Below are positions 45,462-52,777 of a stretch of 64,000 nucleotides of DNA, piece after piece. The notes under the pieces are model-generated. The model was given only the letters and a program-made list of their open reading frames with translations. It ran no database searches and was not told the origin of the DNA. How positions within the stretch are numbered: position 1 is the stretch's first letter; each line of letters starts with the position of its first letter. Origin of the DNA: an uncultured Propionibacteriaceae bacterium (GTDB taxonomy: Bacteria; Actinomycetota; Actinomycetes; Propionibacteriales; Propionibacteriaceae); the NCBI GenBank assembly GCA_945911015.1, contig CAMDZW010000004.1:111682-175681 (forward strand), read 5' to 3'. The translations under genes and the position numbers were made by a program.

Positions 45462-45493
45462 CTTGCGCGCGCAGCACCCTTGCGGTGCGCAAG
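45462..45493. repeat. Inverted repeat with 7-base arms upstream of the small-peptide gene
   Basis: CTTGCGC (45462-45468) and GCGCAAG (45487-45493) pair around a loop that itself contains GCACC/GGTGC. The structure lies 54 bases before the peptide ATG and could be a leader hairpin, terminator or recombination site. Confidence 0.35.
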
Positions 45494-45547
45494 GAACCCA
45501 TGTTACCGTGGCTAACGGTACGTATGCCCCACTAGGAAGCTCGTCTA

Positions 45548-45751
45548 ATGCCAGGCATAGCAAAGAAGCTGGTCGCCGCCGTCTCTGCACTGCTGGTCAG
45601 CACCCTGATCGCGGGCGCACCGCAGGCCGAAGCACGCGTTATCTCGGATGAGGCATCATGGTGCTTCGGCCTCAGCGGCTCCCTCGAAGACATCTCCTTC
45701 ATCAAGATACCAACTTTCCCGATTCGCGCCGATGGCACTTGCTACAATTGA
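45548..45751 (+). CDS. Small secreted peptide with two cysteines
   Basis: A 67-residue pre-peptide. ATG is preceded by AGGAAG at eight bases, a strong Shine-Dalgarno. The N-terminus is a classical Sec signal: M-P-G-I-A-K-K, a 15-residue hydrophobic core and A-P-Q-A-E-A as a signal-peptidase site after residue 29. The mature part would be 38 residues with Cys39 and Cys65, able to form one disulfide. I recognise no family. The base composition is lower in G+C than its neighbours. It could be a bacteriocin, a signalling peptide or the truncated remnant of a larger secreted protein. Confidence 0.55.
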   Translation: MPGIAKKLVAAVSALLVSTLIAGAPQAEARVISDEASWCFGLSGSLEDISFIKIPTFPIRADGTCYN

Positions 45752-45774
45752 GTGTACGCCGAAGGATATGAGAA

Positions 45775-46203
45775 TTGTCCCGACGCCTGATTCGATGGAC
45801 TTCGTTATCGGTTCTCGTACTTGTTGCCGGAACGTGCGTTTTGGCAATGCTGGATTGGGTCAGGCTTCCGCGATTCGTGCCAACCGTATTGGTTGTGGCG
45901 ATCGTGGCCTGCTGGGTGGCGGCTCGCTTCTTCGTACCTGATGACCCGAACGCCAAGTGGGCGCCTGACGCGAAGATGACGGTGACCCTGGTGGTCGCAG
46001 GGTTCGTCGGATCGCTCATCCTGGTCCTGTGCTCAGGTCTGGTCTGGTTCCGTGGGGTAGATGTCTGCCGCAACTACAAGCCAGACATGGGGCCTTTCAG
46101 CATCCACCGGTCGGTCAACCCGCTCACCGGGACGGTGAACTGCAAGCTCGGACGGGATGGCCAAGTTCAGGTGATCAAGGTCCCCTTCTCAGAGTTTCTC
46201 TGA
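45775..46203 (+). CDS. Three-helix membrane protein next to the secreted peptide
   Basis: A 142-residue protein beginning at TTG 45775 with GAAGG nine bases upstream. Three hydrophobic helices are visible (about 9-27, 34-51 and 68-90) and the C-terminal 50 residues are hydrophilic with two Cys. No family recognised. It starts 23 bases after the peptide gene, so the two are probably cotranscribed. An immunity-like or export role for the peptide is a reasonable guess but unproven. It ends just before the mobile-element remnants. Confidence 0.5.
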   Translation: MSRRLIRWTSLSVLVLVAGTCVLAMLDWVRLPRFVPTVLVVAIVACWVAARFFVPDDPNAKWAPDAKMTVTLVVAGFVGSLILVLCSGLVWFRGVDVCRNYKPDMGPFSIHRSVNPLTGTVNCKLGRDGQVQVIKVPFSEFL

Positions 46204-46289
46204 CCAACAGCGAGCGCCGACGCTGGGCGGAAGCCCGATCCTGCCAGGCAGCGTTTGCCCGTGACAGGTTGACCGGATGGGGTGTGGTC

Positions 46290-46414
46290 GCGCCGAGTCG
46301 TAGGCGGAAACCGTCGATCCCTGATGAGACGATCGCCGAGATCGTGCGGGTCACCACGTCGGAGAGGTCGTGGATGTGGTCGGGTTGTATCTGGATTCAC
46401 CGGAGAAGGCGATT
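46290..46414 (+). pseudogene. IS630-family transposase remnant
   Basis: Two short stretches in different frames match IS630-type transposases: P-S-I-P-D-E-T-I-A-E-I-V-R-V-T-T-S-E (about 46308-46361), and V-V-D-V-V-G-L-Y-L-D-S-P-E-K-A-I (about 46367-46414), which normally lies just before the V-D-E-K catalytic motif. Roughly 60 residues between them are missing. No catalytic acid, terminal inverted repeats or intact frame remain. A decayed element. Confidence 0.65.
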
Positions 46415-46538
46415 CTGATGACCATGCTGAACGGGTTCCTTGCCAAGGGACACGTCGCTGCATGGTTGAAGGCCGGGGTCAGGGAACAGGGCGAGTTCGC
46501 GGCGACCGACGCGGGCACGCCCCAAGGCGGGATCGTGC
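46415..46538 (+). pseudogene. Group II intron reverse transcriptase/maturase fragment
   Basis: In the same frame as the second transposase stretch follow about 40 residues with W-L-K-A-G-V-R-E-Q-G-E-F and G-T-P-Q-G-G-I-V. This is the RT region just before the domain-5 active site in group II intron maturases. The Y-A-D-D motif, the X domain and the intron RNA are absent. The fragment ends 20 bases before the recF stop codon. Confidence 0.65.
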
Positions 46539-46557
46539 CAAGACCCCATGGGACCGA

Positions 46558-47718
46558 TCAGGTAGTGGTCTCGCTGACCGAGCCGGCGGTCACGTACCAG
46601 GTGGTACCAGCCAACGTCTCAGGCACATCGGCACCGACCGCGGCGGTGACCAAGAGCTGTTCGGCGGACACGATGGAGGTCGCCAGCCGCTCGCGCCGGA
46701 CTGTGTCCAGCTCGGCGAAGACGTCGTCGAGGATCAGGATCGGCTCGATGCCGTCTGCGCGCAACAGATGGAAGGCGCCAATCTTCAGCGCGAGCGCATA
46801 GGACCAGGACTCACCATGGCTCGCATAACCCTTGGCGGGCAGCTCACCCAAGGACAGCGCGACATCATCACGGTGCGGCCCTACCAGACTCACCCCGCGA
46901 GTCAGCTCATCAGTCCTGGCCTCGGTGAGCGCAGTGCGGATCCGGTCGGCCAGTTCCTCACGCGACGGTGGCGCAGTGATCTCGGACAGACCAGGCAGAC
47001 TCGTACGGTATTCGGCGCGGGTCTGGTTGTTGGCCGGGGCGATCTCGGCATAGGCCGTCGTGGTGTGCGGCATCAGGGCGGCCAGAGTGTCGAGCCGGGC
47101 CCGCAACAGGTCCGCGCCGACCTTGGCCAGTTGGTCGTCCCACACCTCGAGGGTGGATTCGGCGTACGGGTCGTCCCGCTGCTTCGACCGGGACCGGCGC
47201 TGTCCAGCGAGCGACTTCAACAACGTGTTGCGCTGTCGCAGCACCCGGTCGTACTCCCCCCGCACTCCGGCCATCCGCGGCCAACGGGTGACGACCAGAT
47301 CATCGAGGAAGCGGCGTCGACCGGCCGGATCCCCCTTGACGATCGCCAGATCGTCGGGGGCGAACAACACCGTGCGCACCAGGCCCAGGATTTCGCGCGG
47401 CCTGGGCACGGGAGACCGGTTCAACTGGGCCCGGTTGGCCCGACCGGGGTTGATCTCGAGCTCAATGATGACCGCACGCTCGTCCTCGGAACCGGCCCGC
47501 ACTCGTCCTCGGATGATCGCCTGCTCCGCTCCTGCTCGTACGAGAGGGGTGTCACTGGCCACCCGGTGTGAGCCGAGCGTGGCCAAGTAGTCGACCGCTT
47601 CGACCAGGTTGGTCTTGCCCTGCCCGTTCTGGCCAACAAAGATCGTCACACCCGGGGTCAGCGGCAGCTCGACATGCTCATAGTTGCGGAAGTCGACGAG
47701 CTGGAGATGGTCGACATA
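46558..47718 (-). CDS. recF: DNA replication and repair protein RecF
   Basis: A 386-residue SMC-like ATPase that assists RecR/RecO at gaps. Walker A is G-Q-N-G-Q-G-K-T-N, the signature/Walker B region reads L-S-L-G-E and [12 protein letters not shown], and F-R-N-Y near the N-terminus is typical. I start at GTG 47718 (M-Y-V-D-H-L-Q-L, as in homologues). A GTG at 47742 would overlap the gnd stop (GTGA) and add eight residues. The C-terminus ([10 protein letters not shown]) ends next to mobile-element debris, and the normal downstream neighbour dciA is missing here. Confidence 0.95.
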   Translation of the reverse strand, partial: YVDHLQLVDFRNYEHVELPLTPGVTIFVGQNGQGKTNLVEAVDYLATLGSHRVASDTPLVRAGAEQAIIRGRVRAGSEDERAVIIELEINPGRANRAQLNRSPVPRPREILGLVRTVLFAPDDLAIVKGDPAGRRRFLDDLVVTRWPRMAGVRGEYDRVLRQRNTLLKSLAGQRRSRSKQRDDPYAESTLEVWDDQLAKVGADLLRARLDTLAALMPHTTTAYAEIAPANNQTRAEYRTSLPGLSEITAPPSREELADRIRTALTEARTDELTRGVSLVGPHRDDVALSLGELPAKGYASHGESWSYALALKIGAFHLLRADGIEPILILDDVFAELDTVRRERLATSIVSAEQLLVTAAVGADVPETLAGTTWYVTAGSVSETTT

Positions 47719-47738
47719 CACCCGGCCGAGCCTACCGG

Positions 47739-48620
47739 TCACTCCTCGGCGACAACCTCGTGCCCGCCGAACTGGTTGCGCATGGCAGCGATCATCTTCA
47801 TCGCCGGCGACTCGTCCTGACGTGAGGTGAATCTGGCAAACAGGGCTGACGAAATCGCAGGGACCGGGACGGCCAGATCGATCGCTGCCTCAACAGTCCA
47901 CCGGCCCTCGCCGGAGTCATTGGCATAGCCGCGGATCTCGGACAGGTCGTGGTCGTCCTTGAGGGCACGGACGACGAGTTCGAGCAGCCAGGAGCGGATG
48001 ACCGTGCCGGACTGCCAAGACTCGAAGATCTCGGGGACGTTCTGGGTGATCTCGTCAGCAGCCTCGAGGAGCTCCCAGCCCTCGGCATAGGCCTGCATGA
48101 TGGCGTACTCGATGCCGTTGTGGACCATCTTGGCGAAGTGACCCGCACCGTGGCCACCGGCGTGGACATACCCGTACGGACCTTCGGGCTTGAGCGTGTC
48201 GAAGATCGGCTTGCAGTGCTCGACCTGTTTTGTCGGTCCGCCGACCATGAGTGCATAGCCGGCTTCCTTGCCCCAGACCCCTCCGGAGACGCCGCAGTCA
48301 ATGAAGTGGACCCCCGACTCGGCGAGCGTAGCGGCGCGGCGCTTGTCCTCTGACCAGCGGCTGTTGCCACCGTCGATGACGATGTCTCCCGCGCTGAGCA
48401 GCCCGGCCAGCTCACCGATCACCGGATCGACCACCTGGACCGGCACCATGATCCACACGACCTTGGTCCCGTCGCCGAGTTGACCGACCATGTCTGCCAA
48501 AGAGGTGGAGTCGGAGATCTCGGGGTTGGTGTCGTAGCCGATCACCGTGTGCCCACCGGATCGGAGCCGCTCGCGCATGTTGCCACCCATCTTGCCCAGT
48601 CCGATGAGTCCCAGTTCCAT
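47739..48620 (-). CDS. gnd: 6-phosphogluconate dehydrogenase, decarboxylating (GndA/YqeC type)
   Basis: A 293-residue short-form 6PGDH that oxidises 6-phosphogluconate to ribulose-5-phosphate. The N-terminal Rossmann motif is [19 protein letters not shown] and [10 protein letters not shown] lie in the substrate site, and K-M-V-H-N-G-I-E-Y carries the catalytic Lys. At about 300 residues it belongs to the short form, commonly NAD-dependent. ATG 48620 is preferred; a GTG at 48632 sits too close to its ribosome-binding site. The gene lies upstream of recF as in many actinobacteria. Confidence 0.94.
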   Translation of the reverse strand: MELGLIGLGKMGGNMRERLRSGGHTVIGYDTNPEISDSTSLADMVGQLGDGTKVVWIMVPVQVVDPVIGELAGLLSAGDIVIDGGNSRWSEDKRRAATLAESGVHFIDCGVSGGVWGKEAGYALMVGGPTKQVEHCKPIFDTLKPEGPYGYVHAGGHGAGHFAKMVHNGIEYAIMQAYAEGWELLEAADEITQNVPEIFESWQSGTVIRSWLLELVVRALKDDHDLSEIRGYANDSGEGRWTVEAAIDLAVPVPAISSALFARFTSRQDESPAMKMIAAMRNQFGGHEVVAEE

Positions 48621-48698
48621 GGCAGTTGCCACCTTCCGTGTGTGTCCTTGTCACCTCATCTTGCTACACAGGTGGCGCTGGGTCACGCGAACCAGAGA

Positions 48699-50297
48699 TC
48701 AGAGCTGGGCCTGGTACTCCTCCCGGATGTCGTCGCCACCTTTGCTGACCCATTGCTTCACCACATCGGTCCAGCTGCTGACCTCCTTGCGACCCTGGAT
48801 GATGTCGCTGGTCGCCTGGCTGACCTGTTTGGCAAGTTGCTGACCCTTCGCGGTCTGGGTGTCGGAATAGAGCCCGCGGACCGGGTTGGGGCGGACCTCG
48901 TTGCCGACCTCGGCCTCATAGGCGCACTCAGCTTCGGTGATCTCGGGGTACTCCGGGGAGTACATGAAGTTCGGGCTTCCGGGGAACAAGGTCACCGGGA
49001 ACATCTCCGCGGCCCCCTCGGGATCGGGAATCGGCTGGCCATCACCGTCCAAGGTGTAGTTGCGGCCCTCCTTGCCGTACTGGACCGCCAAGTACTCCTT
49101 GGTGCCGAACGGGGCGGCGAGGTAGTTCATCATCGCCAGCACGACCTTGATCCGATCCGGCGTGAGGTCCTTGTTGATGCCCAGCCAAGCCGAGGCCGCT
49201 GAACCGGTCCGGACTGGCGCGTTGCCGCCACCATCGAGCTTGGGCATGGCCACCGGCTTCACTGTCAGCGTCGGAGCACCGGGTCGGTAGAGCGGCATGG
49301 CCCGAGTGAATCCGGCACCACCGACCTCGAAGAGCACGAAGGACGGCTTCTGGAACAGCGGTACCAGCGGAGGATCTTGGAATGAGTCGGGGTGGAACAG
49401 GCCCTCGTCCCACATGCCTCGGACGAACTCGAGGTAGTCGGGGTAGATCTCGGACTCGATCTCGTTGCGAAGGCCCTGCTCGGTCTGCTCCCACCCGTTG
49501 GGCAGTCCGAACATGGTCTTGATCGAGCTGTTGGTCGGCTGAACCATCGCGAACCGGTCCGCGGAGCGGTCGGTGATCTCCCGACACAGGTCCAAGAAGG
49601 ACTCACCGTCGGTCAGGATCAGCTCAATCCCCAGATCGTCCAAGGTGTCGGTCCTGGCCTCCAATCGCGCCCCAATCGGCAACAACGGCCGGGGAATCCC
49701 GTAGATCTTTCCGTTGAAGACCGTCTCCTCCCAAGCCTCGGTCGGGAAGTTCGCGAGGAACGGATACTCATGGACCGCTCCACCAGCCAAGAAAGGGGTG
49801 AGGTCGGCAAACTTGGTCTCCAACACCTGGTCCAAGCGTGGCAGTGACGGGACTTGGATGATCTCGGGCATGTCGCCGCCGGCCACCAAGGTCTGCACCT
49901 TCGCGGTGTAGTCATCCCCCTTGATCCACTGCAGCTCGAGATCGGCACCGAGCTGGGTGTTCAGGTTCTGCCACCACTGGTTCTTGTTCATCGCCGGAGG
50001 CGCACCGACAGAAGCCGTGGTCAGCGCCTTGAGGGGCGTCCCGTCTCCTGGTGGCGCTGTCACCACCTCGACCGGAGGATTCGGATACTTCAGGAATCCG
50101 GGGACTGAGTTTTCATTGGCAGGTGGGATGTCTGGTGTGACCTCGGAGAACTCGAGGTAGTCAGGGAGGGCGACATCGCCTCGACCCCCTCCAGGTGGTG
50201 GATCAGCCGGCTCTGACCGGCAAGCGCCAACGGCCGCGGTTCCCACGGCAGCTGTTCCCCACAGCAGAGTGCGACGGTTCAACGTCCTGTCGGACAT
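48699..50297 (-). CDS. Orphan ABC solute-binding lipoprotein between gnd and dnaN
   Basis: A 532-residue lipoprotein. R-R-T-L-L-W-G-T-A-A and V-G-A-C give a Tat-type signal and lipobox with Cys26. The body is paralogous to the protein at 22203-23840: both have G-A/S-P-P-A, P-F-G-T-K-E, G-L-Y-S-D-T and I-I-Q-G-R-K-x-x-S-x-W. It is a probable oligosaccharide receptor of the LplA type. No transport genes are adjacent, and it interrupts the normal gnd-dnaN order. ATG 50297. Confidence 0.88.
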   Translation of the reverse strand: MSDRTLNRRTLLWGTAAVGTAAVGACRSEPADPPPGGGRGDVALPDYLEFSEVTPDIPPANENSVPGFLKYPNPPVEVVTAPPGDGTPLKALTTASVGAPPAMNKNQWWQNLNTQLGADLELQWIKGDDYTAKVQTLVAGGDMPEIIQVPSLPRLDQVLETKFADLTPFLAGGAVHEYPFLANFPTEAWEETVFNGKIYGIPRPLLPIGARLEARTDTLDDLGIELILTDGESFLDLCREITDRSADRFAMVQPTNSSIKTMFGLPNGWEQTEQGLRNEIESEIYPDYLEFVRGMWDEGLFHPDSFQDPPLVPLFQKPSFVLFEVGGAGFTRAMPLYRPGAPTLTVKPVAMPKLDGGGNAPVRTGSAASAWLGINKDLTPDRIKVVLAMMNYLAAPFGTKEYLAVQYGKEGRNYTLDGDGQPIPDPEGAAEMFPVTLFPGSPNFMYSPEYPEITEAECAYEAEVGNEVRPNPVRGLYSDTQTAKGQQLAKQVSQATSDIIQGRKEVSSWTDVVKQWVSKGGDDIREEYQAQL

Positions 50298-50433
50298 ACG
50301 GGCTCCCTTGCTCAGTCGAACATCACCGGAATTTGCGCGATGCAGGATCGACTATTCTAGCCGTTCACAAATCTCGCGCTCGTTCTTTCCTCGGCGAGGC
50401 TGGGATTTGTCGGCCAGTCCTGGGAGTGCTGAA

Positions 50434-51588
50434 TCAGCTGGGTTCACGCATCAGCATGACGACGTGGCGGTAGTCCTGCTCCGGTTCGCCGTCGAGCTGC
50501 TGGACACCCATCAACAGACAGGGCTTGCCGGGCGCGGTGAAGGCGAAGTCGACGTACGGGGTGGTGAAAGCACTCAGCGCGTCGGAGAGGTACACCGGGT
50601 TGAAGCTGGCACCGACAATCTCGTGGTCGGTGACATTGGTGATGGTTGCCTCCAGAGCCTCGGTGCCCTGTGCCTGGTCGCCGGTGGCGGCCGACAGGAT
50701 GACCGAACCCTCCTCGAAGACCATGCGCAACGAGGTGTTGCGCTCGGCCACGAGCGAGATGCGCCGTACGGCGGCCATCAGGTCATTGGTCGACAGCCGG
50801 ACGTGGAGCACACCCTGCAGGTTCATGATGTGGCGGACCTTGGGGAATTCCCCGTCCAGCAGGCGGGTCGTGGTGTGCCGCACTCCACCGGGGCCGGTGC
50901 CCTCGAAGCCGATCATGCCGTCACCGGAGCTGGCCGCAGACAGGCTGAGGTGGACCGCGTCGCCGCTGACCATGGACTTCGAGGTGTCGGACAGGACGCG
51001 CGCGGGGACCAGAGCATTGGCGCTGATCTGCGGGTTGCCCGGATTCCAGTTGATTTCCTTCAGGGCCATCCGGTAGCGGTCGGTGGCCAGCAGCGACAGC
51101 GTGTCACCCTCGATCTCGACGCGGACACCGGTGAAGACCGGAAGCAGTTCGTCGCGGCCCGCAGCAACGACGACCTGGGCCACAGCTTCGGCGAAGGCAG
51201 AGCTGCCGACGGTGCCGGTCTCTTCGGGCATCGGTGGAAGGCTCGGGTACTCATCGATCGGCAGGCACTGCAGGGTGAAGCGGGTCGAGCCACAGGTCAG
51301 CTCGACCTTCTGGCCGTCAGAGTCCAGGTGGACCGGCTTGTTGGGCAGTGAGCGCGAGATGTCAGCCAGCAGCTTGCCCGAGACCAGCGCCTCACCTTCG
51401 TTGCTGACCGTCGCCTCGACATCGATCCGCGCCGAGGTCTCGTAGTCGAAGGTCGACAAGGTGACGCCGGTGTTGTCAGCACGGATCAGCAGGCCGTTGA
51501 GCACCGGATGGCTGGGTCGACTGGGGAGGGTACGAGCTGCCCACTGGACCGCATCGGCGAGTACGTCGCGGGCGAGTTGGATCTTCAA
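50434..51588 (-). CDS. dnaN: DNA polymerase III beta subunit (sliding clamp)
   Basis: A 384-residue three-domain clamp that tethers the replicative polymerase. Recognised by L-A-D-A-V-Q-W-A-A-R-T-L-P, S-H-P-V-L-N-G-L-L-I, G-V-R-V-E-I-E-G-D-T-L-S-L-L-A-T-D-R-Y-R and the C-terminal V-V-M-L-M-R motif. The start is a TTG at 51588 (L-K-I-Q-L-A-R-D-V-L) seven bases after an exact AGGAGG; the open frame extends to 51717 but the extra residues are not conserved. Adjacent to the putative oriC. Confidence 0.97.
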   Translation of the reverse strand: MKIQLARDVLADAVQWAARTLPSRPSHPVLNGLLIRADNTGVTLSTFDYETSARIDVEATVSNEGEALVSGKLLADISRSLPNKPVHLDSDGQKVELTCGSTRFTLQCLPIDEYPSLPPMPEETGTVGSSAFAEAVAQVVVAAGRDELLPVFTGVRVEIEGDTLSLLATDRYRMALKEINWNPGNPQISANALVPARVLSDTSKSMVSGDAVHLSLSAASSGDGMIGFEGTGPGGVRHTTTRLLDGEFPKVRHIMNLQGVLHVRLSTNDLMAAVRRISLVAERNTSLRMVFEEGSVILSAATGDQAQGTEALEATITNVTDHEIVGASFNPVYLSDALSAFTTPYVDFAFTAPGKPCLLMGVQQLDGEPEQDYRHVVMLMREPS

Positions 51589-51699
51589 CGTCGTTCCTCC
51601 TGGTGATGGTCCGGACTTGTCGACCGGTCTGGTGATCATAGCGACCGGAGGTTGACCCGAGCCACTGGGCGGAATCTTTGTTGTCATTTCCGACCAGGT

Positions 51700-51990
51700 C
51701 CGAACCGAGTTGTCCACCGATCGCGGTGCGCTCTGACTTCCACAGGTTGGGGTCGATGGATGTCAGGTCATCATCGTCATCACAGCTGTGGACTCTGGGG
51801 ACAACTGCTGTTCGCCGTAGTCAGGGCAGGTTTGGGCTTGGGGACTGCTTGTGGGCGGATATGAAATCACATCGGTGGAAGATGCGGATGACCTGCGCAG
51901 CCCTCTGCGGCGCTGTGACGCTGTCCCCATCGAAGTGCCCCTTCGTCCACAGTTGTCCCCAGCTCTGTCCACAGCCTGTGGGAACCACAG
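51700..51990. other. Probable chromosomal replication origin (oriC)
   Basis: The roughly 470 bases between dnaN and the membrane gene at 52061 hold no gene but a cluster of sites resembling the actinobacterial DnaA box TTGTCCACA: TTGTCCACC (51710), TGTGGACTC on the other strand (51787), TGGGGACAA (51796), TCGTCCACA (51943), TTGTCCCCA (51953) and CTGTCCACA (51965). All deviate by one to three bases. Position beside dnaN and the change of gene direction support oriC. Confidence 0.65.
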
Positions 51991-51996
51991 AGAACG

Positions 51997-52038
51997 CCGA
52001 AAACCGGGCCACATCGTGGGATGCGGCCCGGTTTTCGG
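51997..52038 (-). terminator. Strong hairpin terminator after the membrane-protein gene
   Basis: A perfect 14-base stem (CCGAAAACCGGGCC with GGCCCGGTTTTCGG) and 14-base loop lies 22 bases after the stop of the gene at 52061-52696. It separates that gene from oriC. There is no long T tract, as is common in actinobacteria. Confidence 0.7.
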
Positions 52039-52060
52039 ATCGGATCAAGGGCGGACGGGC

Positions 52061-52696
52061 TCACATCATGTTGGCGATGGAGGCCAGTCCGACGCTGTAG
52101 ACGAGGAAGCCAGCGATCGGCCCGATGACCGCCAGGACGATGGCCAGGATGCCCCAGACACGCCCCTTGGCCTGGGCGGCTGCCACGATGCCGAGGATGA
52201 ATCCGACCAGGCCCATGACCGCGGGGATGGCCTGGGCCATCAGCCAGGCGCTGAGCGCCAGGGCAAGGTTCTGGGCCTCGGTGGAGGACATGATCTCTGG
52301 GTCAGCGGTCTCGACGTCGACGGTGCCGATGAGGTTGAACATGTCGACGGTCACGGCTGCACCCCGGGCGGCGAAGATGCAGTACAGGATGGCGGCGAGC
52401 ACGGTCAGGGCGAACGCCACGATGCCCATCGTGGGCTTCTTCTGGACCGGTGTCCCCACCGGAGCTGTGCCATACCCGTACGAAGCGGATCCGTAGGACG
52501 GGGCCGGCGCGGGAGTGGATTGAGTGGCAGGCGTCGCAGCCTGACCCCCGTACGCTGACTCCGAGTAGTTGGACGGTGCATACCCCGAGCCGGAGCCGCT
52601 GTCGGCCGAGCCCGAACTGCTCGGATACCCGTAGTTGGGCTGGTTCGGTGCTGCCGGCGGCTGGTTGGGATCGTTCGGTGGGTACGGCTGACTCAT
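52061..52696 (-). CDS. Pro/Ser/Tyr-rich membrane protein between dnaA and oriC
   Basis: A 211-residue protein. The first 85 residues are a low-complexity cytoplasmic tail rich in Pro, Ser, Gly, Tyr and Asn (P-Y-P-P-N-D-P-N-Q-P-P), followed by three or four transmembrane helices (I-V-A-F-A-L-T-V-L-A-A-I and later V-G-F-I-L-G-I-V). ATG 52696 has AGAGGA upstream. The layout resembles actinobacterial DUF4190/DUF4064-type tail-plus-helix proteins; the identity is not certain. Genes of this kind are not normally found between dnaA and dnaN. Confidence 0.75.
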   Translation of the reverse strand: MSQPYPPNDPNQPPAAPNQPNYGYPSSSGSADSGSGSGYAPSNYSESAYGGQAATPATQSTPAPAPSYGSASYGYGTAPVGTPVQKKPTMGIVAFALTVLAAILYCIFAARGAAVTVDMFNLIGTVDVETADPEIMSSTEAQNLALALSAWLMAQAIPAVMGLVGFILGIVAAAQAKGRVWGILAIVLAVIGPIAGFLVYSVGLASIANMM

Positions 52697-52777
52697 GGTG
52701 ATTCCTCTTGATCGGTTCGGTACAGCGTAGCGAGGAATCGAGTCAGGACGCGGGAGCCGGCCTGACCGGGACCCCAA

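Noticed and set aside
46282..47571. 429-residue plus-strand frame over recF
   Set aside because: Antisense to recF; the only real plus-strand material is the short mobile-element debris before 46538.
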